Source: an uncultured Faecalibacterium sp. (GTDB taxonomy: Bacteria; Bacillota; Clostridia; Oscillospirales; Ruminococcaceae). From it: 31,270 nt of DNA. The stretch is taken from positions 1 through 31,270 of the forward strand of contig UQDV01000030.1 of NCBI GenBank assembly GCA_900539945.1. Direction: 5' to 3'. The notes under the pieces are model-generated. The model worked only from the letters and a program-made list of their open reading frames with translations, ran no database searches and was not told the origin of the DNA. A program made the position numbers and the translations under genes. Positions 22,229 through 31,270 of this stretch are shown here, one piece after another; within the stretch, counting starts at the first letter, position 1; each line of letters starts with the position of its first letter.

Positions 22229-22257
22229 TTTACTGCTCAATCGGCTTCATCGTGGGG
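22229..22257. repeat. Right attachment site (attR) within lysS
   Basis: The 29-bp partner of 11398-11426, differing only at A22239. It forms the last codons and stop of the intact lysS gene, so integration does not interrupt the gene. Confidence 0.92.
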
Positions 22258-23741
22258 AACAGCAGCACGTCGCGGATGGAGGCGCTGTCGGTCAGCAGCA
22301 TGACCAGACGGTCCACGCCAAAGCCCAGGCCGCCCGTGGGGGGCAGGCCGTACTCCAGAGCGTTGACGTAGTCGTAGTCCACCTGGGCCTTGCAGTCGGG
22401 CTCGATGGCCTTGCGCTCGGCCACCTGACGCTCGAAGCGGCCCTTCTGGTCGATGGGGTCGTTCAGCTCGCTGAAGGCGTTGCCGTACTCGGTGCAGTCG
22501 ATGAAATACTCAAAGCGCTCGGTGAAGGCGGGATCATCCGGCTTGCGCTTGGCCAGGGGGCTGATCTCCACGGGGTAATCGTAGATGAAGGTGGGCTGGA
22601 TCAGCTTGTCCTCCACAAAGGCGTCGAAGAACTCGGCCAGAATGGCACCCTTGGTGGGCACCTCAGGCAGCTCCACATGGTGCTCCTTGGCGGCGGCGAT
22701 GGCGTCCTCGTCGGTCTGCCAGTCGTTGAAGTCCACGCCGGAATACTTCTTCACGGCCTCGATCATGGTCAGGCGCTCCCAGTGGCCCATGTCGATCTGC
22801 TTGCCCTGATAGGGGATGACCATGCTGCCGCAGATCTTCTGAGCCAGACGCTTGTACAGCTCTTCCACCAGATCCATCATGCCGTGGAAATCGGTGAAGG
22901 CCTGATACAGCTCAATGGAGGTGAACTCCGGGTTGTGCTTGGGGTCCATGCCCTCGTTGCGGAAGATGCGGCCCACTTCATATACGCGGTCCATGCCGCC
23001 CACGATCAGGCGCTTGAGGTACAGCTCGGTCTCGATGCGCAGCACCATGTCCATGTTCAGGCTGTTGTGATGGGTGTAGAAGGGGCGGGCCGAGGCACCG
23101 ATCTCAAAGGGAGTCAGGATGGGGGTGTCCACTTCGAGGAAGCCCTTCTCGTCCAGATAAGCGCGGATCTCCTTCAGGATCTGGCTGCGCTTGACGAAGG
23201 TGTCCTTGACCTCGGGGTTGGCGATCAGGTCCACATAGCGCTGGCGATACCGCATCTCGGTGTCGGTCAGGCCGTGGAACTTCTCGGGCAGGGGACGCAG
23301 GCTCTTGGCCAGCAGGGTCAGCTCGGTGGCGCGCACGCTCAGCTCGCCGGTCTTGGTGCGGAACACCTCGCCCTTGACGCCGATGATATCGCCCACGTCC
23401 AGCTTCTTGAAGGCGGCGTAGGGCTCATCGCCCAGCTCGTCGCGGCGGACATACAGCTGGATGTCGCCCTTGTCGTCGCGCAGGTGGGCAAAGCTGGCCT
23501 TGCCCATCACGCGCTTGGACATCATGCGGCCGGCCAGAGCAACCTGCTTGCCGCTGTCGGTCTCGTTGGGCAGGTCCTTGAATTCTTCCTTCAGGTCGGC
23601 CGAGTAGGCGTCCTGCGGGTACTTGGTCAGGGTAAAGGGGTCATGACCGGCGGCCTGCAGGTCTGCCAGCTTCTGGCGGCGCACCTGCACCTGCTCGCTC
23701 TCGGACAGGCCCTGTGCGGGGTTCTTCTTTTGCTCTTCCAT
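22230..23741 (-). CDS. lysS: Lysyl-tRNA synthetase, class II
   Basis: Charges tRNA-Lys with lysine. The 503-residue length and layout are standard. The N-terminal OB-fold anticodon-binding domain (about 55-165) includes VALAGRMMSKRVMGKASFAH. The class II catalytic domain shows motif 2 (RIFRNEGMDPKHNPEFTSIE) and motif 3 (GLGFGVDRLVMLLTDSASIR), ending LLFPTMKPIEQ. AGGAG lies 5 nt before the ATG. It starts 11 bp after greA and is co-transcribed with it. Its 3' end is the attachment site of the element, and its original terminator now lies at 11303-11353, so transcription probably runs into the element. Confidence 0.98.
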   Translation of the reverse strand: MEEQKKNPAQGLSESEQVQVRRQKLADLQAAGHDPFTLTKYPQDAYSADLKEEFKDLPNETDSGKQVALAGRMMSKRVMGKASFAHLRDDKGDIQLYVRRDELGDEPYAAFKKLDVGDIIGVKGEVFRTKTGELSVRATELTLLAKSLRPLPEKFHGLTDTEMRYRQRYVDLIANPEVKDTFVKRSQILKEIRAYLDEKGFLEVDTPILTPFEIGASARPFYTHHNSLNMDMVLRIETELYLKRLIVGGMDRVYEVGRIFRNEGMDPKHNPEFTSIELYQAFTDFHGMMDLVEELYKRLAQKICGSMVIPYQGKQIDMGHWERLTMIEAVKKYSGVDFNDWQTDEDAIAAAKEHHVELPEVPTKGAILAEFFDAFVEDKLIQPTFIYDYPVEISPLAKRKPDDPAFTERFEYFIDCTEYGNAFSELNDPIDQKGRFERQVAERKAIEPDCKAQVDYDYVNALEYGLPPTGGLGFGVDRLVMLLTDSASIRDVLLFPTMKPIEQ

Positions 23742-23752
23742 GGTTTCTCCTA

Positions 23753-24238
23753 TCAGCTGCGTGCGTGGGTAATGGCCAGCACGGTGTACTCCACGGTGTG
23801 GCCGGTGGGCAGCAGCACTTCGGTCTTGGCGCCCACAGCGCGGCCCAGCAGCGCGTGGCCCACGGGGCTCTCGTCGCTGATCTTGCCGTTCAGGGGGTCG
23901 GCCTCGGTGCGGCCCACGATGTCGTATTCTTCGGTCTCATCCTCGCCGGTCATCTGGATGGTGACGTGGGTGCCCACAGACACGCTGTCCACACTCAGCT
24001 CGCTCTCGTCGATGATGACAGCGTTCTTGATCATCTGCTCCAGCTCGGTGATGCGGTTCTCCACCAGACCCTGGGTGTTCTTGGCCTCGTCGTACTCGCT
24101 GTTTTCCGACAGGTCGCCGTGGCTGCGGGCTTCCTTGATCTCCTCGGCCAGCTCCTTGCGGCGCACGGTCTTGAGGTACTCCAGTTCCTCCTGCATAGCT
24201 TTCAGGCCGGCAGCGGACATCTTGATCTCTTGTGCCAT
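23753..24238 (-). CDS. greA: Transcription elongation factor GreA
   Basis: A 161-residue factor that rescues backtracked RNA polymerase by stimulating transcript cleavage. The N-terminal coiled coil shows LEYLKTVRRKELAEEIKEAR, with the acidic tip GDLSENSEYDEAKN holding the catalytic acidic residues. The C-terminal FKBP-like domain contains EYDIVGRTEADPLNGKISDE and SPVGHALLG. The length is normal. AAGGAGAG precedes the ATG, and a perfect consensus promoter lies about 75 bp upstream. The next gene, lysS, follows at once; greA-lysS pairing is common in Firmicutes. Confidence 0.98.
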   Translation of the reverse strand: MAQEIKMSAAGLKAMQEELEYLKTVRRKELAEEIKEARSHGDLSENSEYDEAKNTQGLVENRITELEQMIKNAVIIDESELSVDSVSVGTHVTIQMTGEDETEEYDIVGRTEADPLNGKISDESPVGHALLGRAVGAKTEVLLPTGHTVEYTVLAITHARS

Positions 24239-24312
24239 TTGAGAATCTCTCCTTGTCTATACTTGATTCGCGCAGGTGCAAAGCCGCGCAATGATGCCAT
24301 TTTGACTACATT

Positions 24313-24341
24313 ATTATAATAGCAAGGCGGTGCTTTGTCAA
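24313..24341 (-). promoter_or_regulatory. Perfect consensus promoter of greA-lysS
   Basis: On the - strand TTGACA (24341-24336), a 17-nt spacer and TATAAT (24318-24313) match the sigma-A consensus at all 12 positions, with an untranslated leader of about 65-70 nt before greA. Confidence 0.92.
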
Positions 24342-24415
24342 CAAAAAAGGCGGCACAGGGGCAGAAAAAGGCCCCGCCGCACATGTTCTGTGTGGGCAGC
24401 CCTTGACAAACACGA

Positions 24416-24451
24416 AAAAATCCCGTCTGAACTGCTTCAGACGGGATTTTT
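24416..24451. terminator. Terminator after the ABC exporter operon
   Basis: AAAAATCCCGTCTGAA (24416-24431) pairs perfectly with TTCAGACGGGATTTTT (24436-24451) around CTGC. The A and T flanks make it bidirectional; its main role is to end the - strand ABC operon 22 bp after its stop. Confidence 0.93.
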
Positions 24452-24472
24452 GTGGTTTTATGGGGCTTTGGG

Positions 24473-26248
24473 TCAGGTCTCCACACCCTCGAACTGGCTG
24501 TTGTACAGCTTGGCATAGAAGCCGCCTGCGGCCAGCAGTTCGTCGTGGTTGCCCTGCTCCACAATGTGGCCGTCCTTCATCACAAGGATGACGTCGGCCT
24601 CACGGATGGTGGACAGGCGGTGCGCCACGATGAAGCTGGTGCGGCCCTGCATCATGCGGGCAAAGGCCTTCTGGATGCGCACCTCGGTGCGGGTGTCGAT
24701 GGAGGAGGTAGCCTCGTCCAGGATCAGCATGGGCGGCAGGCAGAGCATCACGCGGGCGATGCACAGCAGCTGCTTCTGGCCCTGACTGATGTTGCCGCCG
24801 TCCTCCGCGATGACGGTGTCGTAGCCGTCCGGCAGTCGGCGGATGAAGCTGTCGGCGTGGGCGGCCTTGGCGGCAGCCACCACCTCGTCCAGGGTGGCGT
24901 CCGGCTTGCCGTAGGCGATGTTCTCCCGCACCGTACCGGCCCGCAGCCAGGTATCCTGCAGCACCATGCCGTAGCTGCCGCGCAGCGAAGCGCGGGTCAC
25001 GCTGCGGATGTCGGTGCCGGACACCTTGATGGCACCGCCGTTCACGTCATAGAAGCGCATGAGCAGGTTGATGAGGGTGGTCTTGCCGCAGCCGGTGGGG
25101 CCCACGATGGCGATGCGCTGGCCGGGCTTCACGTCCAGGCTCAGGCCCTCGATCAGCGGGCGGTCGGGCAGGTAGCGGAAGGACACATCCTCCAGCTGCA
25201 CATGGCCGTCCGGCTGCAGCACAGCGGCGTTCTCGGCTTCCGGGATCTGGTCGTCGGCGTCCAGCAGCTCAAACACGCGGGCCGCACAGGCCAGCGCGTT
25301 CTGCAGCTCGGTGACAACGCCGGAGATCTCGTTGAAGGGCTTGGTGTACTGGTTGGCGTAGTTCAGGAACACGCTCAGCTGACCGATGGTGATGCCGCCG
25401 CGCACGGCGTACAGGGCACCCACCAGGCCCACACCGGCGTACACGATGTTATTCACAAAGCGGGTGGCGGGGTTGGTCATGCTGGAGAAGAAGATGGCTT
25501 TCAGGCTCACGTCCTGCAGCCGGCCGTTCACCTCGTCAAAGGCGTCCAGGCTCTCGGCCTCGTGGCCGAAGGCCTGCACCACCTTCTGGCCCTCGATCAT
25601 CTCGTTGACCAGCGCAGTCTGCTCGCCGCGCACGCTGCTCTGACCCTGAAAATACTTGTAACTGCGCTTGGCAAGGAAGCTGGCCACCAGCAGACTCAGC
25701 GGGGTGATGCACACCACCACCAGCGTGATGACCACATTCTCGCTCAGCATGAACAGCAAGGTGCCCAGAATGGTCAGCACGCCGCTGAACAGCTGGGTGA
25801 AGCCCATCAGCAGGCCGTCGGCAAAGGTGTCCACATCGGCCACCATGCGGCTCACGATGTCGCCGGAGGGGTGGCTGTCGAGGTAGGACAGCGGCAGGGT
25901 CTGGATCTTGCGCAGGGCCTCGTTGCGTAGATCTCGGCTCACCGAAAAGGTGATGCGGTTGTTGCACACGCTCAACAGCCACTGGGCAAAGGCGGCCACC
26001 ACGGCCACCACCAGTACCTCCACAATGATGCGGCCTACACCGGCAAAGTCCACATTGCCTTTGCCCAGCATCAGGTCAATGGCGTCACCGCACAGGATGG
26101 GGATATACAGCTGTGCGGCCACACTCACGGCGGCCACGATCAGGCTGCAGACCACGAACAGGGAATAGGGGCGGATCTTGTGCAGCACACGGGTCAGTGT
26201 GGCCTTGCGCTGTTCCGGGGTCAGTTTTGCTTTGGCTTTCGCGCTCAT
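24473..26248 (-). CDS. ABC exporter half-transporter, subunit with intact catalytic residues
   Basis: A 591-residue ABC transporter with an N-terminal six-helix exporter domain (about 30-320; for example SLFVVCSLIVAAVSVAAQLY) and a C-terminal ATPase domain. Walker A is GPTGCGKTTL, Walker B MLILDEATSS with the catalytic Glu, and the switch His is in VAHRLSTI. The ABC signature is ISQGQKQLL instead of LSGGQ. That change matches the partner of a heterodimeric exporter whose second ATP site is degenerate. Its start overlaps the stop of the upstream subunit by 4 bp (ATGA), implying coupled translation. Substrate is unknown; such pairs export drugs, lipids or peptides. Confidence 0.95.
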   Translation of the reverse strand: MSAKAKAKLTPEQRKATLTRVLHKIRPYSLFVVCSLIVAAVSVAAQLYIPILCGDAIDLMLGKGNVDFAGVGRIIVEVLVVAVVAAFAQWLLSVCNNRITFSVSRDLRNEALRKIQTLPLSYLDSHPSGDIVSRMVADVDTFADGLLMGFTQLFSGVLTILGTLLFMLSENVVITLVVVCITPLSLLVASFLAKRSYKYFQGQSSVRGEQTALVNEMIEGQKVVQAFGHEAESLDAFDEVNGRLQDVSLKAIFFSSMTNPATRFVNNIVYAGVGLVGALYAVRGGITIGQLSVFLNYANQYTKPFNEISGVVTELQNALACAARVFELLDADDQIPEAENAAVLQPDGHVQLEDVSFRYLPDRPLIEGLSLDVKPGQRIAIVGPTGCGKTTLINLLMRFYDVNGGAIKVSGTDIRSVTRASLRGSYGMVLQDTWLRAGTVRENIAYGKPDATLDEVVAAAKAAHADSFIRRLPDGYDTVIAEDGGNISQGQKQLLCIARVMLCLPPMLILDEATSSIDTRTEVRIQKAFARMMQGRTSFIVAHRLSTIREADVILVMKDGHIVEQGNHDELLAAGGFYAKLYNSQFEGVET

Positions 26249-27984
26249 TTCTGCACATCCCCTTTCTTGAACTGGCTCTCATAGATCTCTTCGTACACCG
26301 GGCAGCTCTGGCGCAGCTGGTCATGGGTGCCAAGGCCCACCAGCCTGCCGTCATCCAGCACAAGGATCTGGTCGGCGTGCTGCAGGCTGGCAGCGCGCTG
26401 GCTCACGATGAACACGGTCACGCTGCCGGGCAGAGCGGCCAGTGCCTTGCGCAGGGCCGCGTCGGTGGCGTAGTCCAGGGCGCTGGCGCTGTCGTCCAGG
26501 ATCAGAATGTCCGGCTTGCCCACCAGTGCACGGGCAATGGTCAGGCGCTGCTTCTGGCCGCCGGAAAGGTTCCGGCCGCCCTGTTCCACGGGCTCGTCCA
26601 GGCCAAGGGGCTTTGCCTGGACGAATTCTGCCGCCTGTGCGGTCTCCAGGGCCGCCCACAGCTCGGCGTCGGTGGCATTCTTGTTGCCCCACAGCAGGTT
26701 GGAGCGGATGGTGCCGCCGAACAGCTGGGCCTTCTGCATGACCACGTTCACCTTGCCGCGCAGGGCCTCGCGGGGGTAGTCCGCGGCCGGGCGGCCCAGG
26801 ATCTCCACGGTGCCCTCGGTGGCGTCGTAAAAGCGGGGGATCAGGTTGACCAGGCTGGACTTGCCGCTGCCGGTGCCGCCGATGACGCCGATGGTCTGGC
26901 CGCGCTTGGCGGTAAAGCTGATGTCGGACAGACTGGGTGCGCCGGCCCCGGCATAGGTCAGGCTCACATGGTCAAAGCGCACGGCGTCACCGGCCTTGTC
27001 GGCGGGCACCTCGCTGCGCAGCTCGGCGGGGAAGTCCATGCCGGGCTTGGTGTCCAGCACAGCCTGCACACGGCCGGCGCAGGCCAGCGCTTTGCTTACC
27101 TGCACGATCAGGTTGGCCAGCTTGACCAGCTCGATCAGGATCTGGTTCATATAGTTCACCAGCGCGATCACGTCGCCGGAGGCCATACCGCCCACGTTGA
27201 TCTCAATGCTGCCCACATACAGCAGTGACACGATGGCAATGTTGATGATGACATAGGTCAGCGGGCTCATCAGGGCCGAAAGGTGGCCCACATGGAGCTG
27301 CATTTTAGTCAGCAGGTCGTTGGCGTTCTCGAAGCGGTCGATCTCGTCCTGCTCCTTGTCAAAGGCACGCACCACGCGCACACCGGTCAGGTTCTCGCGG
27401 GTCAGGCCCAGCACACGGTCCAGCCGCACCTGCGCGGTCTTGTACAGCGGGCGGGTGATGACCATCACGCCGAACACCACCACGCTCAGCAGCGGGATGG
27501 CCACCACGAAGATCAGGGCGGCCCGCGCGTTGACCGTGAAGGCCATGACCATGGCACCGATCACCACAAAGGGGCTGCGCAGGAACAGGCGCAAAAACAG
27601 GTTCAAGCCGCTCTGCACCTGGTTGATGTCGCTGGTCATGCGGGTGATGAGGGTGCTGGTGCCCAGGGTGTCCATCTCCGAAAAGCTCAGGCTCTGGATG
27701 TGGGCAAACAGGGCATGCCGCAGGGAAGTGGAGTAGCCCACCGCCGCCTTGGCAGAAAAATACTGCGCCGTGAGGCTGCAGGTCAGGCCGATGACGGCCA
27801 GCAGAAGCAGGATGCCGCACCGCACCAGGATGTAGTGCAGGTCGTGGGCGGCAATGCCCACGTTGACGATATCGGCCATGACCAGTGGTACGAACAGGTC
27901 AAATGTGGCTTCCAGCATCTTGAACAGGGGGGCAAGCACGCTTTCGCGCTTGTAGTCCCTCAGATAGCCAAGCATGTTGTTCAA
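26245..27984 (-). CDS. ABC exporter half-transporter, subunit with degenerate ATP site
   Basis: A 579-residue partner of the preceding subunit and first gene of the operon. The transmembrane domain occupies about 1-310 and the ATPase domain about 335-579, with Walker A GGTGSGKSSL and canonical signature LSGGQKQRL. Walker B is ILILDDSAS (Asp in place of the catalytic Glu), and the switch histidine is replaced by Gln in VSQRAASL. These changes, together with the odd signature of the partner, define one non-catalytic site, as in TM287/288-type heterodimers. The start is TTG at 27984, chosen because AAAGGAGG lies 8 nt before it, whereas ATG 27975 is 17 nt away. Confidence 0.95.
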   Translation of the reverse strand: MNNMLGYLRDYKRESVLAPLFKMLEATFDLFVPLVMADIVNVGIAAHDLHYILVRCGILLLLAVIGLTCSLTAQYFSAKAAVGYSTSLRHALFAHIQSLSFSEMDTLGTSTLITRMTSDINQVQSGLNLFLRLFLRSPFVVIGAMVMAFTVNARAALIFVVAIPLLSVVVFGVMVITRPLYKTAQVRLDRVLGLTRENLTGVRVVRAFDKEQDEIDRFENANDLLTKMQLHVGHLSALMSPLTYVIINIAIVSLLYVGSIEINVGGMASGDVIALVNYMNQILIELVKLANLIVQVSKALACAGRVQAVLDTKPGMDFPAELRSEVPADKAGDAVRFDHVSLTYAGAGAPSLSDISFTAKRGQTIGVIGGTGSGKSSLVNLIPRFYDATEGTVEILGRPAADYPREALRGKVNVVMQKAQLFGGTIRSNLLWGNKNATDAELWAALETAQAAEFVQAKPLGLDEPVEQGGRNLSGGQKQRLTIARALVGKPDILILDDSASALDYATDAALRKALAALPGSVTVFIVSQRAASLQHADQILVLDDGRLVGLGTHDQLRQSCPVYEEIYESQFKKGDVQK

Positions 27985-28029
27985 GGCTATTTCCTCCTTT
28001 TCTGATCCCAGTATTCTGGAATTTTACCT

Positions 28030-28057
28030 ATTATAGCGCACACAGCTGAAAAAAACC
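28030..28057 (-). promoter_or_regulatory. Putative promoter of the ABC exporter operon
   Basis: On the - strand a perfect TATAAT (28035-28030) lies about 45 bp before the TTG start. The -35 is weak (TGGTTT or GGTTTT at 28052-28058). It is divergent from the + strand promoter 70 bp away, so the two could share regulation. Confidence 0.55.
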
Positions 28058-28102
28058 ATACGTTTACCGGGATAGATGCAGAGCCAAAGCGCAGGTTTTC
28101 CG

Positions 28103-28131
28103 TTGAGAAAGATGGAAAATCCTGCTATACT
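28103..28131 (+). promoter_or_regulatory. Promoter of the SseB/Sel1 gene
   Basis: TTGAGA (28103-28108), a 17-nt spacer and TATACT (28126-28131) with TGC in front. Transcription would start near 28138, which rules out the ATG at 28137 and supports the start at 28167. Confidence 0.8.
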
Positions 28132-28166
28132 AGGAGATGACACTGAAGGAAAGCAGGGAACATACA

Positions 28167-29261
28167 ATGGCAAGAAGAACAGACGGCGGGGTGCGCTTCC
28201 GCCCGGTGGGCAGCAGCCGGCACCCGCGCACTCCGGTGCGCTACAGCCCCGGCGGCACCGGCTGCCCGGCGATCGAGCAGGCGATCGAGCAGCTGTATCA
28301 CGGGCAGAACGAGGAGAGCTTCTGGGCCCTGATGGGGGCCCTGAACTACGCGCTGGAGCTGGAGACCCATGTTCTGGTGCCGCTGCAGACGGCCCCGGGC
28401 ACACCGCCCACCCCGGCCCCCTGGGCCGAGAACCCCGTCCCGCAGCAAAAGGCCAGAGGGCTTGCGCTCTGGACCCTGAAAAACAAGGACCGTACCTGGC
28501 TGCCGCTGTTCACCTCCAGCGCCGCGGCCTGCGTGGACCGCAGCACGGCGGCCCGCCCCATGGCGGACTACACCCTGCAGGACGCCATGGAACTGGTGCT
28601 GGATGCGCCGGACATCGACGGCGTGGTCATCGACCCGTGGGGCCACTCGGCCACACTGGATGAGGCCCTGCTCAATGGCCTGCTCCACGCGGGCCACAAC
28701 CCGGAGGAGCCGGGAGACGAAGAAGTAGAAGCCGGGCGGGAAGCGGCCCGCGCCGGGGACTGGCGCATGGCGGCCGACCACTACGACGAAGCCGCCCAGC
28801 AGGGCAATGCCATGGGCCTCTCGCTGCTGGCCGACTGCCTGTACCGGGGCCGGGGCGAGATGCAGAACAAGACCGAGGCCCGCCGGATGTGGCGCACCGC
28901 CGCCGACCACGGCGAGGTGCTGGCCATGCTGTCGCTGGGCGAGGACTGCGCTGCCCGGGGCGAAGCGGGCAAGGCCCTGCTGTACTACCGCAAAGCCCGG
29001 CAGACGGCGCAGGGCATGCCGGACATCGAGTATACCCCGCGCATCTGTCTGCGCCTTGCCCAGGCCGAGACCCGCTACGTCTCGGCCAAAAAGGCCATGG
29101 CACTGGCGGCAGAGGCCGCCCAGGGCTTTGCCATCCTGGCCCGGGAGAAGGAACCGGATGCGGCCGAATTGCAGGCAGAAGCGGAACAGCTGCTGCGGGA
29201 ACTGGCCGATCCGAAGCCCCGGAATACGGCCTACAACATAGATTCTTTACAATTGGACTAA
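28167..29261 (+). CDS. SseB-domain protein with Sel1-like repeats
   Basis: A 364-residue cytosolic protein. Residues about 1-165 resemble the SseB N-terminal domain (AIEQLYHGQNEESFWALMGA; later DIDGVVIDPWGHSATLDEAL), which is widespread in bacteria and of unclear function. Residues about 185-260 contain Sel1-like TPR repeats (DWRMAADHYDEAAQQGNAMG; TEARRMWRTAADHGEVLAML), normally protein-binding surfaces. The start at 28167 has GGGA 8 nt upstream and lies behind the promoter at 28103-28131. The Hsp70 gene follows after 85 bp without a clear terminator, so the two are probably co-transcribed and the repeats may bind clients or the chaperone; that is inference. Confidence 0.82.
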   Translation: MARRTDGGVRFRPVGSSRHPRTPVRYSPGGTGCPAIEQAIEQLYHGQNEESFWALMGALNYALELETHVLVPLQTAPGTPPTPAPWAENPVPQQKARGLALWTLKNKDRTWLPLFTSSAAACVDRSTAARPMADYTLQDAMELVLDAPDIDGVVIDPWGHSATLDEALLNGLLHAGHNPEEPGDEEVEAGREAARAGDWRMAADHYDEAAQQGNAMGLSLLADCLYRGRGEMQNKTEARRMWRTAADHGEVLAMLSLGEDCAARGEAGKALLYYRKARQTAQGMPDIEYTPRICLRLAQAETRYVSAKKAMALAAEAAQGFAILAREKEPDAAELQAEAEQLLRELADPKPRNTAYNIDSLQLD

Positions 29262-29346
29262 AAAATGGTCACAGGCATCGGGTAAGATGATCAGGTGAAT
29301 AAAATGCTTTAGCGGACGGGATGCGCCGCAAAGAGAGGAAAACGAT

Positions 29347-31161
<1,815 letters not shown>

Positions 31162-31177
31162 GATGCCCTTATAAAAC

Positions 31178-31212
31178 AAAAAAAGGAACCGCTGCGGCGG
31201 TTCCTTTTTTTG
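31178..31212 (+). terminator. Terminator after dnaK
   Basis: AGGAACCGC (31184-31192) pairs with GCGGTTCCT (31197-31205) around TGCG, flanked by A and T runs. It lies about 20 bp after the stop. Nothing else is visible to the end of the window. Confidence 0.93.
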
Positions 31213-31270
31213 TTTTGGGTAGCTTGAGCGAGCGACAACCACCAGCTCCGCTGGTGGAATAAAAACGGCT

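Larger units (their letters stand above)
11398..22257. mobile_element. 10.9-kb integrative mobilizable element inserted in the lysS 3' end
   Basis: Bounded by direct repeats of the lysS terminus and carrying a tyrosine integrase, Xis, DUF6462-like protein, MobV relaxase, inverted-repeat origin region and D5-type helicase, all on the - strand. No type IV secretion genes are seen, so it is mobilizable rather than self-conjugative. Base composition is mosaic: the backbone (13874-18556) is GC-rich like the host, whereas the cargo at 11547-12868 and 19067-21936 is clearly AT-rich. lysS stays intact at attR because the attachment site restores its end. Cargo genes are described separately. Confidence 0.88.

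Noticed and set aside
29262..29346. CIRCE/HrcA operator before dnaK
   Set aside because: No TTAGCACTC-N9-GAGTGCTAA-like inverted repeat is present.

Overview
The window reads as a chromosomal segment of a moderately GC-rich Gram-positive anaerobe of the Clostridia, most likely an Oscillospiraceae/Faecalibacterium-like gut bacterium. That is inferred from strong AGGAGG ribosome sites, greA-lysS gene order, Tn916-type Int/Xis proteins and codon use; no rRNA or other firm taxonomic marker is present.

Region 1 (1-1070) is the leader-distal part of a type I-E-like CRISPR array: 18 repeats and 17 spacers, continuing off the left edge. No cas gene lies in the window. One spacer occurs twice, and two others are diverged versions of the same coding sequence.

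Region 2 (1346-11178) is one long + strand operon. Its core matches the poorly understood yhf cluster of E. coli: YhfZ regulator, YhfY-like PRD protein, YhfU, membrane protein YhfT, phosphotriesterase-homology protein Php, PLP enzymes YhfS and YhfX, and phosphopentomutase-like YhfW. An exported serine hydrolase is inserted after yhfZ and a glucosamine-6-phosphate deaminase-like gene ends the operon. Together they look like uptake and breakdown of an amino- and phosphate-containing compound whose identity is unknown.

Region 3 (11398-22257) is an integrated mobile element in the 3' end of lysS. Near-identical 29-bp direct repeats (one mismatch) bound it; the right copy is the lysS C-terminus and the left copy carries the displaced end with the old lysS terminator. 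The backbone is a tyrosine integrase, a Tn916-like Xis, a DUF6462-like small protein, a MobV-type relaxase, a hairpin-rich origin region and a D5/P4-type helicase. Two AT-rich cargo modules sit at the ends. At the left is a three-gene operon of a TacT-like GNAT protein, an unknown 100-residue protein and a SecB-like chaperone, a candidate toxin-antitoxin-chaperone system. At the right is a CbxX/EccA-type AAA+ ATPase paired with a five-helix membrane protein, a candidate defence or stress module.

Region 4 (22230-31270) is ordinary chromosome: greA-lysS on the - strand behind a perfect consensus promoter, a heterodimeric ABC exporter operon on the - strand, and on the + strand an SseB/Sel1-repeat protein followed by an Hsp70 (DnaK) with an unusual insertion before its interdomain linker.
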